Shown: positions 45,977 through 56,800 of the stretch, one piece after another
Layout: every line of letters begins with the position of its first letter
How positions within the stretch are numbered: position 1 is the stretch's first letter
Source: Bacteroidota bacterium
GTDB taxonomy: Bacteria > Bacteroidota > Ignavibacteria > Ignavibacteriales > Melioribacteraceae
Reading direction: 5' to 3'
Assembly: GCA_018829205.1 (NCBI GenBank)
Contig: JAHJUE010000006.1
Span: 124,001 to 188,000, forward strand
Length of the DNA: 64,000 nucleotides
Notes under the pieces: generated by a model
Seen by the model: only the letters and a program-made list of their open reading frames with translations
Database searches by the model: none
What the model was told of the DNA's origin: nothing
Translations under genes and position numbers: made by a program

Positions 45977-48900
45977 TTGAAAAAAATTATATCAGTTTTA
46001 TTTCTATTGTTTTTATCAAATCATTTTTTAAACGCGCAAAAAAATATAAATTTCGAAATCCTCGGTATACCCGACGGACTTTCAAATAATACTGTATGGG
46101 ATGTAACCCAGGATAAATACGGGTTTTTATGGATTGCGACCGCCGACGGATTAAACAGATATGACGGCTATAAATTCAAAATCTATAAAAATGATCCGGA
46201 CAACCCCAGTTCACTTCCTAATAACTCACTTAAATCGGTATTGGTCGACTCAAAAGGAACCCTTTGGGTAGGCAGCGACGACGGATTATCAAAATTTGAC
46301 TATAAAACTGAATCGTTTAAAAATTATTTAGTCGACTCATCACTGGCGGCAAATTCAAGAATAAATGTTTTTAATTTGTTTGAAGACTCAAAAAATAATT
46401 TATGGATTAATACTACAAACGGAATTGCTAGGTTAAATAAAGAAAAAGATAAAATAGAAATCTGCAAATTGAATATGAAAGGCAATATCCAAGAATCTGG
46501 TGGATTCTCTGTCTCTACTGTTGAAACTTCTTCCGGTGATATATACAGCAGCACGCCTTCCGGATTTCTGAAATTTAATCAGATCAATAACTATTTTGAA
46601 TTTACTGAAATTACTCCGGAAAAATATCCATCTCTTAAAAACTCAATTATTCTCGAACTTCACGAGGATAAAGCTGGTAGAATTTGGATTGCTTCGCAAA
46701 ATGCATTAATTAATTATGACCCTCAGAATAAAAATATCCGTGAAATAAAGTTACATCAAATAGACGAAACTAAAAGAAATCAGAACGACAATGCTTACTC
46801 GGGTTTGTACGAAGATGAAAACGGGTATTTGTGGATTGGAACAGTTAGTCATGGACTCTACAGACTTAATTTAAAAACAGAAGAAGTTACAAATTATACA
46901 AGATCGGATTTCCCGAACATTTCTACCTTGCCCTCTTTCTTTAAGTTCTATTGCGATAGTTTTAATATCCTTTGGCTATGTACATTTAACAATGGACTTA
47001 TTAAAGCAGATTTTCAAAAAGAACCATTTAAAGTATATAGTAATATTAGTGAAGGCAGCAATAGTCAAATTGACAATTCAATAACTTCAATATATAAAAG
47101 CAATGATGACAATTCAGTATGGCTGGGAACTAGAAGCGGACTAATTAATTTTAAAGGCAGCGACAAGAAAAATATTTACTATACTCACTCCGAACAAAAT
47201 AAAAATTCAATCCCCGGAAATAGAATCTTTAAAATATCTTCAATAGTTGACAATATTATTTGGATTGCTACTAATTCCGGGTTGTCTAAATATAATACTG
47301 TGAAAAACACTTTCGAAAATTATAAATTTTCTACAAATAACTATAATTCGACAACTAATTATAATGTTATTTTTGACATAACTCCTGACGACTACGGCAA
47401 TCTTTGGCTGGCGTCAAATAATGGTTTAATTAAATTTGATCCAAACACAAACAGCCGATTCTACATTCCTGATATAACTTCCCGTACATACAATCCGAAA
47501 CTTTATACTCTTGTTAATACTTTACGTAAAAATGGAAATTCAATTGCCGATATTTTAAATCCCGGCAATTATGCCAACTTAAATAAAGACTTTGCCATAA
47601 ATGAAAATAAAAAAATAATGCTTGTTTCAGTTGGTGAAGGATTATCAAATTTTGGACAGGTTGATTTCGGCTGGCTTGAAACTTCCAGCTCCGATACTAT
47701 TTGGACAGCCTTCGATTATCTGAAATCATTCTATCTCGGAGGCAATACAAAAAATAGAGTTGTTATTAGCTTTGCGGAGCTAAATAAAGGAGATTATACT
47801 TTGAGGTATATATCCGACGACAGTCACTCATACGGGAATTGGAATACTGACGCTCCTGTTGATTCACTTTGGTGGGGAATTCAGGCATTTGAAGTTAGTG
47901 ACTCAATCTACAATTCCTACAAAAGCCTACTGGATGAGAATAATGATTTTCCCTTTATTAATGGCGGTATTGTAAATACTGTCGAATATGACAAATCAGG
48001 TGCAATATGGCTGGGGACTGATGTCGGTTTGAGCAGATACGATATACGGAAAAACAAATTAAGCTCATTGAATGAATTAAATCCCAAAGCAAATTCATTG
48101 AATGGTAAAACAGTAAATAGAATTACAATTGATTCTGACGGTATAGTCTGGATTGCAGCGGAAGCGGGACTTGGAAGATATGATCAGAATAAAAACCAGT
48201 TTAATTTTTTCATTGATAAAGACGGACTGCCGTCAAATTACATCCGTTCTATTGAAGAAGATCTTTTAGGCAATTTATGGCTGAGCTCGGTTAATGGTAT
48301 CACTAAGTATAATAAGGATATTAATAATCCGATCTTTATAAATTATGATATCAAAGACGGACTTCAGGGTTATGTGTTTAACGGTTCCAGTTCTTTTAAA
48401 AGCAAGTCCGGTGAGCTGTTCTTCGGCGGACAAAACGGATTTAATTCTTTCTACCCTGGCAATATCAATAAACAACCTCCTAAAGTTGTAATCTCGGAAC
48501 TCAGAATTGCAAATGAAGTAATGAGTACTTCAAGTGAAAACACCCCCTTGGTAAAAAGTATTTACGATACGGATGCAATTACAATTTCTTACGGGCAAAA
48601 TAACATTTCTTTTGAATTCAACGCCATTCATTTTTCGAGACCGGAGAAGAATCAGTATGCATATAAACTTGAAGGTTTCGGAGATGACAACTGGATATAT
48701 AATAACAGAAGATTTGCGACTTATACAAATCTTGAGCCGGGCGATTATGTATTCAGGGTTAAAGCATCAAACGGCGACGGTATATGGAACGAAGAAGGCC
48801 GTTCAATGAACATTACCGTGCTTCCTCCGTGGTGGAGAACTTATTGGGCATACATCGGCTACTTCTTAGTATTTGCCGGAATTATTTTCGGGATTGATAG

Positions 48901-49735
48901 AATTCAAAGAAGAAGACTTCTGGCAAAGGAACGTTCAGCCAATGCTATTAGAGAAGCCGAACTTAGAGCGGCCGCGGCAGAAGCACAGTCGCGCGCAGTG
49001 CAGGCCGAAAATGACCGTAAGTCCAAAGAACTTGAAGAAGCCAGAGATCTTCAATTATCAATGTTGCCTAAAAATCTACCCGAACTTCCAAATCTTGATA
49101 TCGCTGTATATATGAAAACTGCAACCGAGGTCGGCGGCGATTATTATGATTTTCATATCGCTCTTGACGGAACACTTACAGTAGTTTTAGGCGATGCAAC
49201 CGGACACGGAATGAAAGCCGGAACAATGGTTACTGCCGCGAAGAGTCTGTTCAACAGTTACGCTCCTAATCCTGATATTCTATTTACGTTCAGTGAAATG
49301 ACAAGATGTATTAAACTTATGCATATGCATATGCTATCTATGTGCATGACAATGATAAAACTTAAGGGAAATAAATTATTAATGTCATGCGCGGGTATGC
49401 CACCCATTCTTATTTATAGAAAAGATAATCGTACAATTGAAGAACATGTTATCAAGGGAATGCCGCTTGGCACTTTTAATAATTTCCCTTACCAATTAAA
49501 AGAAACAGAACTTGCATCCGGCGATACAATTATGCTAATGAGCGACGGTTTCCCTGAATTGATGAATAGTGAAAAAGAACTGCTTGGTTATAAAAAAGTG
49601 AGGAATCTTTTTGAAGAAGTTGCACACAAAGAACCGGAAGAAATTATTACATTTTTAAAAGATGAAGGCAGCAGCTGGACAAATAATGGCGAGCCCGATG
49701 ATGATGTCACTTTTGTTATTATAAAAGTTAAGTAA
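45977..49735 (+). CDS. Periplasmic-propeller sensor with SpoIIE-type phosphatase output, paralog 1
   Basis: 1252 residues, TTG start with ggagtgagg before it. Signal peptide 1-20; about two seven-blade propellers of Reg_prop repeats (YGFLWIATADGLNRYDGY-type) to about residue 830; an inserted module at about 520-645 (VSVGEG, FGWLE, KNR, DDSHSYGNWN, WWGIQ); Y_Y_Y domain about 850-945; one membrane helix about 955-977; a coiled coil rich in A/E/R; then a PP2C domain with GGDYYD at about 1053, GDATGHGMKAG, CAGMPP, SDGFPE and DDDVTFVIIK. This is the sensor half of Bacteroidota hybrid two-component proteins joined to an RsbU-like phosphatase. Ligand unknown. Confidence 0.93.
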   Translation: MKKIISVLFLLFLSNHFLNAQKNINFEILGIPDGLSNNTVWDVTQDKYGFLWIATADGLNRYDGYKFKIYKNDPDNPSSLPNNSLKSVLVDSKGTLWVGSDDGLSKFDYKTESFKNYLVDSSLAANSRINVFNLFEDSKNNLWINTTNGIARLNKEKDKIEICKLNMKGNIQESGGFSVSTVETSSGDIYSSTPSGFLKFNQINNYFEFTEITPEKYPSLKNSIILELHEDKAGRIWIASQNALINYDPQNKNIREIKLHQIDETKRNQNDNAYSGLYEDENGYLWIGTVSHGLYRLNLKTEEVTNYTRSDFPNISTLPSFFKFYCDSFNILWLCTFNNGLIKADFQKEPFKVYSNISEGSNSQIDNSITSIYKSNDDNSVWLGTRSGLINFKGSDKKNIYYTHSEQNKNSIPGNRIFKISSIVDNIIWIATNSGLSKYNTVKNTFENYKFSTNNYNSTTNYNVIFDITPDDYGNLWLASNNGLIKFDPNTNSRFYIPDITSRTYNPKLYTLVNTLRKNGNSIADILNPGNYANLNKDFAINENKKIMLVSVGEGLSNFGQVDFGWLETSSSDTIWTAFDYLKSFYLGGNTKNRVVISFAELNKGDYTLRYISDDSHSYGNWNTDAPVDSLWWGIQAFEVSDSIYNSYKSLLDENNDFPFINGGIVNTVEYDKSGAIWLGTDVGLSRYDIRKNKLSSLNELNPKANSLNGKTVNRITIDSDGIVWIAAEAGLGRYDQNKNQFNFFIDKDGLPSNYIRSIEEDLLGNLWLSSVNGITKYNKDINNPIFINYDIKDGLQGYVFNGSSSFKSKSGELFFGGQNGFNSFYPGNINKQPPKVVISELRIANEVMSTSSENTPLVKSIYDTDAITISYGQNNISFEFNAIHFSRPEKNQYAYKLEGFGDDNWIYNNRRFATYTNLEPGDYVFRVKASNGDGIWNEEGRSMNITVLPPWWRTYWAYIGYFLVFAGIIFGIDRIQRRRLLAKERSANAIREAELRAAAAEAQSRAVQAENDRKSKELEEARDLQLSMLPKNLPELPNLDIAVYMKTATEVGGDYYDFHIALDGTLTVVLGDATGHGMKAGTMVTAAKSLFNSYAPNPDILFTFSEMTRCIKLMHMHMLSMCMTMIKLKGNKLLMSCAGMPPILIYRKDNRTIEEHVIKGMPLGTFNNFPYQLKETELASGDTIMLMSDGFPELMNSEKELLGYKKVRNLFEEVAHKEPEEIITFLKDEGSSWTNNGEPDDDVTFVIIKVK

Positions 49736-49771
49736 TAAATCTATTAAAATATTTATTAAGGAAATTTAATA

Positions 49772-52700
49772 ATGAACTTATCCAAGATAAGTGCAATAAT
49801 TTTATGCTCATTTTTTATTGCTGCTAATACAATAAAATCTCAGGATTTTAATCCCGAGCATATATCAATTTCAAACGGATTATCCAATGTTGAGGTCGCC
49901 ACTCTTTTCCAAGATTCATATGGCTTCCTTTGGGTTGGAACTGTTGACGGACTAAATCAATACGACGGATACAAGTTTAAAGTTTTTAAAAACGTTCCCG
50001 GAAATACAGAAAGCTTAATAGACAATGACGTTAGAAAAATAATTGAAGACAAAAACAAAAATTTATGGATTGCCACCGCAGCCGGTGTTTCTATGCTCGA
50101 TAGAAAAACTAATAAATTCAAAAATTATGATTTGGAAAAGTTTTCAAATAACCCGGCAAATCAAACAGCCGGAATTATTATTGACTCAGAAAATAATATA
50201 TGGGTTGAAGCACTGGGCGCCGGATTGTTAAAATTTAATAATACATTAAATTCATTTGAACAGTTTTTCCCCGATTCCCTTCTTCTGGACAAAATTTCAA
50301 GATTAGGAATTATTATTGCGACGGTTGAACATAAGAAGAAATTTTACTTTTCAGGAATTGGTAAAGGTTTTTTTACTTTGGATCTTGTTACAAACAAGCT
50401 TGAAGAATTAAAACTAGGCGACAAAAAAACGTATGATTTTTCAAATGAAAATATCACTAATCTATTTATTGATCAAAAAGAAATTTTATGGATAATAAGC
50501 GAAGATGCGTTTTACAAATATGACATGACAAATAATAATTTTAAAGAAATTAAAAATTACAAAGATGATAGAGTATTTTGGGTTTGGAGATTGAATACTG
50601 GATTTATTCAGGATTTAGAAGGAAATATTTGGATCGGAAAAGATATGCGCGGATTATATAAATTTGACGGCATTTCTGATGATTATTCTCAAATCCCGTT
50701 CGGCACTGAATATGACAACCGTAAAGGTGTCTATACACAAACAATCACTTCTATGATTGTTGATAATTCCGGAATTATCTGGATTGGAACTTTTAATGAC
50801 GGTTTATACAAACATGACCCATCAAAAAAACCTTTTAAACATTTTACGCATGATCCGTCAAACCCCAATAGTATAAGCGGAAATGAAATCTTCGGTCTTG
50901 CCGAATCCAAAAAAAACAAAAACAATATTTACGTGGGCATTAGAGGAGGCGGATTAAATATATTTAATCCGGAAACAGAAACTTTTAAAAATGTTAATAT
51001 CAATTTTAAAGATGACATGTTCGGCGGAAGTGTAAGATCAATTCTGGAATATAAAGATGAGCTTTACTTAGGAACTTGGGGCGACGGACTATTTAAATTA
51101 GATTCAAAAGGAAAATTAACACTTGTTTCAAAATACGATCCTTCAGATTACAACTCTATCTCGGATAATTTAATCAGAGTACTTGCAAAAGACGCCTTTG
51201 GTAAAATCTGGATTGGCGGTAACCAAGGTTTAAATATTTATAATCCTTCAACAAATATTCTTAATCAAATGTATTCAATAGATCAATTTCATTATCCGCA
51301 GGAACTGATTGATTTAATTAGAGAAAAAACAAGTAAGAATGAATCGTTGTGCAGTATATTAAAAGTCCCGTCATCACAAAACCTTAGTAAAAATTTTTCT
51401 ATTGAAAAACCGAGAGAGTTTTTAATTGTTTCGGCCGGAGAAGCTGATGATAGTTCGGCCGCTGATTATGGTTGGCTGGAAGACAGCAACGGGAAAATTA
51501 TCTGGAATTTGTCAGACAAAAAAGAATTTTATCATTTACAAGGGGCCGATAAAAATGTTATTGATATTGATGTGATAAAACTTCTGCCGGGAAAATATAA
51601 ACTTCATTACAAATCAGATGACAGTCATGCATACGGTGATTGGAATGCAAGGGCTCCTATTGACTCTTCATTATGGGGAATTCAAATTTTAAATTTAACC
51701 GATCAGCAGATCACAGTCGCGAAAACCGCTTTGAGTCAAAGCAAATCGCAAGTAAAAATCAGCGGAGAGAATATAAGATCAATACATATTTCTTCTAATA
51801 ATATTGTTTGGATTGGAACAGATCAGGGCGGACTTAACAAATACGATCAAAATTCAAATACAATAAAGTATTACAAATTTGATCCTAAAAATAAAAACTC
51901 CTTAAGTAATAATAATGTTCAATTTATTCATGAAGATAAAAAAGGTATTCTATGGCTTGCTACAAATTACGGACTTAACCGTTTTGATCCTAAAACTGAA
52001 ATTTTTACTGTCTACACTGAAGAAGACGGACTACCTACTAATTATGTAGCTTCAATATTGGAAGATGAAAAAAATAATTTATGGATTGCTACGCGAAACG
52101 GATTATCCCGTTTAAGTTTTGAAGGAAGCAGACCTTTATTTGTAAATTACGACGCAAAAGACGGATTGGGAGGCAGCGATTTTATTGCATTAGTCGCATT
52201 AAAAAGTTCGGCAGGTAAATTTTATTTTGGAGGCGAGCACGGACTTAATGAGTTTGAACCAGGAATAATGAATAGTTCGCCTCCCCGTTCAATTATTACC
52301 GACATAAAAATTTCTAATAGATCAATTTCATATGTTGACGAAGGAAGCTATTTAACAGAATCAATATATGATACAAAAGAAATTATCCTGCCGTTCGATA
52401 AAAACGATCTTTCGTTTGAATTTTCAGCTCTGCATTTCGGACGTGCCGATAAAAACCAGTATGGTCATTTCCTTGAAGGAGATGACGAGAATTGGGTTTA
52501 CGATAACAGAAGATTCACATCATATACAAATTTAAGTCCGGGCGAATACGTATTCCACGCGAAAGGTTCGAACAGCGACGGTGTTTGGGATACCGCAGGT
52601 ACTTCAATAAAAATAATTATTACTCCGCCGTGGTATTTAACAACCTTTGCATACATCGGATATTTTTTAATAGCCGCTGGAGGAATTTACGGCTTTGATA

Positions 52701-53557
52701 GATTCCAAAGGAAAAGATTATTAAGTAAGGAACGGACTGCTAACTCAATCCGAGAAGCCGAACTTCGCGCTCAAGCTGCCGAACTTCAGGCTAAAGCTGC
52801 AGAAGCTCAGAACCGCGCAATACAAATTGAGAATGAACGCAAAACAAAAGAACTTGAAGAAGCCAGAGATCTTCAGCTTTCAATGCTTCCTAAAAATTTG
52901 CCCGCTCTTCCCAATCTTGATATTGCAGTCTATATGAAAACCGCTACTGAAGTCGGCGGTGATTATTATGATTTTAATGTCGGAATAGATGGAACACTTA
53001 CTGTCGTAATTGGAGATGCAACCGGACACGGAATGAAAGCAGGCACAATGGTTACGGCTGCTAAAACTTTATTCAATAGTTATTCTGCAAATCCTGATAT
53101 TGTTTATACTTTTCATGAAATGACTAGATGCATAAAACAGCTTCAAATGCAGTCGGTTTCTATGTGTTTAACTATGCTAAAAATTCAAAGTAATAAATTA
53201 TTTATGTCTTCTGCCGGAATGCCGCCAATGTTTTTATTCAAAAGAGAAAACAGAATAGTTGAAGAACATCTGCTTAAAGGAATGCCCTTGGGAGCTATGA
53301 ATAATTTCCCTTATGAATTAAAAGAAATGGAACTCGCAATAGGTGATACAATTCTTTTAATGAGCGACGGCTTTCCCGAATTAGTAAATGAGAATGATGA
53401 ATTATACGGTTATAAAAGAGTACGTAATAAATTCGAAGAAGTGGCCGAAAAAGAGCCTGAAGAAATTATTTCTTACTTAAAGAATGACGGCTCGATATGG
53501 GTTAATAACAATGATCCTGACGATGATGTTACTTTTGTCGTAATAAAAGTAAAATAA
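49772..53557 (+). CDS. Periplasmic-propeller sensor with SpoIIE-type phosphatase output, paralog 2
   Basis: 1261 residues, same domain order as its neighbours: signal peptide (cleavage after TIKSQ), Reg_prop blades, inserted module at about 524-646 (VSAGEA, YGWLED, DDSHAYGDWN, WGIQ), Y_Y_Y (EFSALHFGRADKNQY ... DGVWDTAG), membrane helix about 956-978, coiled coil and PP2C (GGDYYD about 1060, GDATGHG, SAGMPP, SDGFPE, DDDVTFVVIK). In the inserted module the KNR motif is KNV, unlike paralogs 1, 3 and 4. It starts 36 bases after paralog 1, so the two are likely co-transcribed. The sensor half differs much more from its paralogs than the phosphatase half. Confidence 0.93.
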   Translation: MNLSKISAIILCSFFIAANTIKSQDFNPEHISISNGLSNVEVATLFQDSYGFLWVGTVDGLNQYDGYKFKVFKNVPGNTESLIDNDVRKIIEDKNKNLWIATAAGVSMLDRKTNKFKNYDLEKFSNNPANQTAGIIIDSENNIWVEALGAGLLKFNNTLNSFEQFFPDSLLLDKISRLGIIIATVEHKKKFYFSGIGKGFFTLDLVTNKLEELKLGDKKTYDFSNENITNLFIDQKEILWIISEDAFYKYDMTNNNFKEIKNYKDDRVFWVWRLNTGFIQDLEGNIWIGKDMRGLYKFDGISDDYSQIPFGTEYDNRKGVYTQTITSMIVDNSGIIWIGTFNDGLYKHDPSKKPFKHFTHDPSNPNSISGNEIFGLAESKKNKNNIYVGIRGGGLNIFNPETETFKNVNINFKDDMFGGSVRSILEYKDELYLGTWGDGLFKLDSKGKLTLVSKYDPSDYNSISDNLIRVLAKDAFGKIWIGGNQGLNIYNPSTNILNQMYSIDQFHYPQELIDLIREKTSKNESLCSILKVPSSQNLSKNFSIEKPREFLIVSAGEADDSSAADYGWLEDSNGKIIWNLSDKKEFYHLQGADKNVIDIDVIKLLPGKYKLHYKSDDSHAYGDWNARAPIDSSLWGIQILNLTDQQITVAKTALSQSKSQVKISGENIRSIHISSNNIVWIGTDQGGLNKYDQNSNTIKYYKFDPKNKNSLSNNNVQFIHEDKKGILWLATNYGLNRFDPKTEIFTVYTEEDGLPTNYVASILEDEKNNLWIATRNGLSRLSFEGSRPLFVNYDAKDGLGGSDFIALVALKSSAGKFYFGGEHGLNEFEPGIMNSSPPRSIITDIKISNRSISYVDEGSYLTESIYDTKEIILPFDKNDLSFEFSALHFGRADKNQYGHFLEGDDENWVYDNRRFTSYTNLSPGEYVFHAKGSNSDGVWDTAGTSIKIIITPPWYLTTFAYIGYFLIAAGGIYGFDRFQRKRLLSKERTANSIREAELRAQAAELQAKAAEAQNRAIQIENERKTKELEEARDLQLSMLPKNLPALPNLDIAVYMKTATEVGGDYYDFNVGIDGTLTVVIGDATGHGMKAGTMVTAAKTLFNSYSANPDIVYTFHEMTRCIKQLQMQSVSMCLTMLKIQSNKLFMSSAGMPPMFLFKRENRIVEEHLLKGMPLGAMNNFPYELKEMELAIGDTILLMSDGFPELVNENDELYGYKRVRNKFEEVAEKEPEEIISYLKNDGSIWVNNNDPDDDVTFVVIKVK

Positions 53558-53881
53558 TAAAATAACTTAACGTCAATCCAGAAAATAAATTTAAACCTTA
53601 TAGTAATTATTATTTTTGCTTCTGAGTAATAAGTCATCCGGGAAAATAGTGACTTAATTTTTTATCCAATTACTAGTATTCTAATAAGTAGTTACAATCT
53701 ATCTGCAATTAATAATATAATGATTTAATGATGCTTATATCTTATAAGCATGCACATTTTAAAATTTTATTGCTAATCTAAAATAATTAGGTTGTATATT
53801 AAAAAGATATTGTGTCTAATAATGTGTGTCGCTTTGAAACCCTCAAATGAAAATTTTTATTTTAATAAGCCGGGAATATAA
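53558..53881. other. Intergenic region between paralogs 2 and 3
   Basis: 324 bases without a coding frame. An inverted repeat ATGCTTATA (53731-53739) / TATAAGCAT (53743-53751) with a 3-base loop is followed by AT-rich sequence and may be a weak terminator or regulator site. This long gap suggests paralog 3 has its own promoter. Confidence 0.5.
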
Positions 53882-56800
53882 ATGAATTATTTTGTTCGAA
53901 TTTTAATTCTGCTTTCAATATCTCTAACCTTAATTAATGCACAGCAGAATTATCAATTTAAAAATTTCTCTGAGGCTGAGAAACTTTCGAATACTACAAT
54001 TACCGATTTTTTCCAGGACAGTTACGGGTTTATGTGGATTGCCACAGAAGACGGTTTGAATAGATACGACGGCAAATCAGTCAAAATTTATAAGAATAGA
54101 CAAGGCGATGAAACATCACTCCCCGATAACGCAGTGATGCAGATTGTTGAAGATAAAGATAAAAATTTGTGGGCAGCATGTTATAATGCTGTAGGCAAAC
54201 TTGATAGAAAAACCGACAAATTTAAGAGATACGGATTAGACAATCTGCCGCTTAAAGCTGCTCCGAATTTTTTCAACAGTATGCTTGATTCTGACGGTAA
54301 TGTTTGGTTTTCTTTGAGTGAAGGGGGTGTAATTAAATATGATAAGGAAAAAGATACATTTGTTAATTTCGAACTGAGTAAATTGAATGAAACTACTGTA
54401 TGGGGACAAGTAACAAATATAATCCAATTAAGAAACGGAGTAATATTAGCTGCCGACGCAGGCAGCGGAATTAAATCATTTAATTCTTCTACAAATAAAT
54501 TTGATCCTTATTATTTAAAGCCGGGATACAGCCCAAAAAATGTTCAGAGTTTAAATGAAAGTAGTTCCGGTGATATTTGGTTCAGTGGTCAAAATTTACT
54601 ACTTAAATATTCTCCAATACAATACAGTATTAAACAATATGACCTCGTTGAAAAATCCAAAACAAAAGGCTTATTTAAGTTTTATAACGATATAGTTGAA
54701 GATAACAAAGGTGATTTTTGGATAACTATTTATTCTCACGGAATTTTTCATGTTGATAAACAGTTTGAGAATATCGAACAATATTTTCATGATCCTTCTG
54801 ATCTGCATACCATTCAAGATAACAGATTATCTAATTTTTATATGGATAAGTTTGGAATTTTGTGGATTTCCTATTTGGGTGGAGGTCTGGCTCAAATGGA
54901 TCCAAACGCAAATCCTTTTGATTATTCATCCATTAACTTATCCGGTAGAAACGGAAATCAAACAATAATTAAGGAAATTGCTCCTTTATCTGGAAGTAAT
55001 TCTGAAGTTTTTTTAGCTACTAACACAGACGGAATATTAAAATATAATACAGTTACAAAAGAAACTTCAAAATTAAATCTGATTGACCCAAGTGTTAAAA
55101 TTGATTCAAGTAATTTTATTAATGATTTAGCAGTTGATTTTTCAGGGAATATATGGTTTGCAATTAATAACAGTTCCTTAAAAAGATATGATAATAAAAG
55201 TAAAAAAATAGAAACAATTAAAAGTCCTTATAATAGAATGACGGCTGCTCCTTTTGCAATTCAATCAATAGATATAAGTCCGGATAATAAAATATGGATT
55301 TCATCAAACTGCGGCGTTGATAAATACGATCCGGTTACCGGAAAATTTATTTCAATTCCCAGAATCATGAATAAAAAAATGGATGCGCAGTTAAAAGAAT
55401 CTCTTTCACAAATTAAAAAATCAAGAAAACCAATCAGCTCTATTTTAGAAGTGGGAGAATCAAAAAACCTTAAGGAACCATTTACCGTTAACAAAAAGAC
55501 TAATTTACTTTTAATGTGTATTGGAGAAGGCAGAGCAGTTTCAGGGACTTTTGACCGCGGCGGCATATCAGTAAATGAAGGGAATAAACTATGGGAAATG
55601 ACAGACATTTATGAAACATTTCACGAAGGCGGAGGATTCAAAAACAGAATCGGCTTGAAGGTTTTAAGCATAGATAAAGGAGATTATAATTTATACTATT
55701 CTTCCGATGTGGGACATTCATACGGCGGCTTTAATGTTCTGGCTCCCGATGACTCAACAAGCTGGGGTATTCAAGCTTTTGAATTAAGTGATGATGAGTA
55801 TTCAAATCTAAAAAATCTACTTGAAATAAATCTTGATAATAGTAAATACCTCCCTTTTGAATTTGGCCGAACAATAAAATTCAGCAAAGTAAACTCAAAT
55901 AAAATATGGATAGGTACAAATACAAACAGTTTTTTTCAGTATGATTTGGGTACCGGCGATTACATCCAACATAATTTTGATAAAAATAATATTTCAGACG
56001 CCAGCCATTACATTTATAACTTTTATGAAGATCTTGACGGAATACTATGGGTAGGAACATATGCTAGCTTTTTAAGATTAGATCCTAAAACTAACGAATT
56101 AAAATCATTTACAACATTGGACGGACTTCCGGGAGGAAATATCTATAGTATAACTGAAGATAATTTCGGTGCATTATGGATTTATTCATCAGGAGGATTA
56201 TCAAAATTAAACAAAAATGCGCCAATCGAAAAATATTCATTTATAAATTATGATTCCAAAGATGGATTGGATGGTTTAACAAGTACAACTGCTGTGTGGA
56301 AAAATGAATACGGGAAATTATTCTTTGGAGGCAAAGGGGGTATTATTTCATTTACGCCAGGGAATATTAATACAATAGAGCCTGATGTTGTTATTCATAA
56401 TTTTAGAATTGACGATGTTTCTGTATTTGATGATTCTTCAACTTATTCAATCCCTAACGGAATTTATGATACAAAAGAAATCGAACTTTCATACAATCAA
56501 AATAACATAGCTTTTGAATTTTCATCAATCCATTTCTCCCGCCCAGGTAAAAATAAAACCACTTACCAGCTGGAAGGATTCAGCAGTAAATGGTATGAAT
56601 CAGATAAGAATTTTGCCTCGTTTACCAATCTCGATCCAGGCAGCTATACATTCCGAGTTAAAGGTTCAAACGGAGACGATATTTGGAATGAGAAAGGCCG
56701 TTCAATTTCAATTGTAATTCATCCCCCATGGTGGAAAACTACATTTGCTTATATAGGTTATGCCGTTATTCTGATGGTATCAATTTTTGGATTTGACAGG

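Noticed and set aside
43360-53845. Recurring atgtc(g/a)cttt-like motif upstream of genes at 43501, 45977 and 53882
   Set aside because: Distances to the starts differ (about 135, 22 and 54 bases) and the match is short, so a shared promoter element is not supported.
55261-55608. 115-codon minus-strand frame inside sensor paralog 3
   Set aside because: Antisense shadow of the propeller gene.
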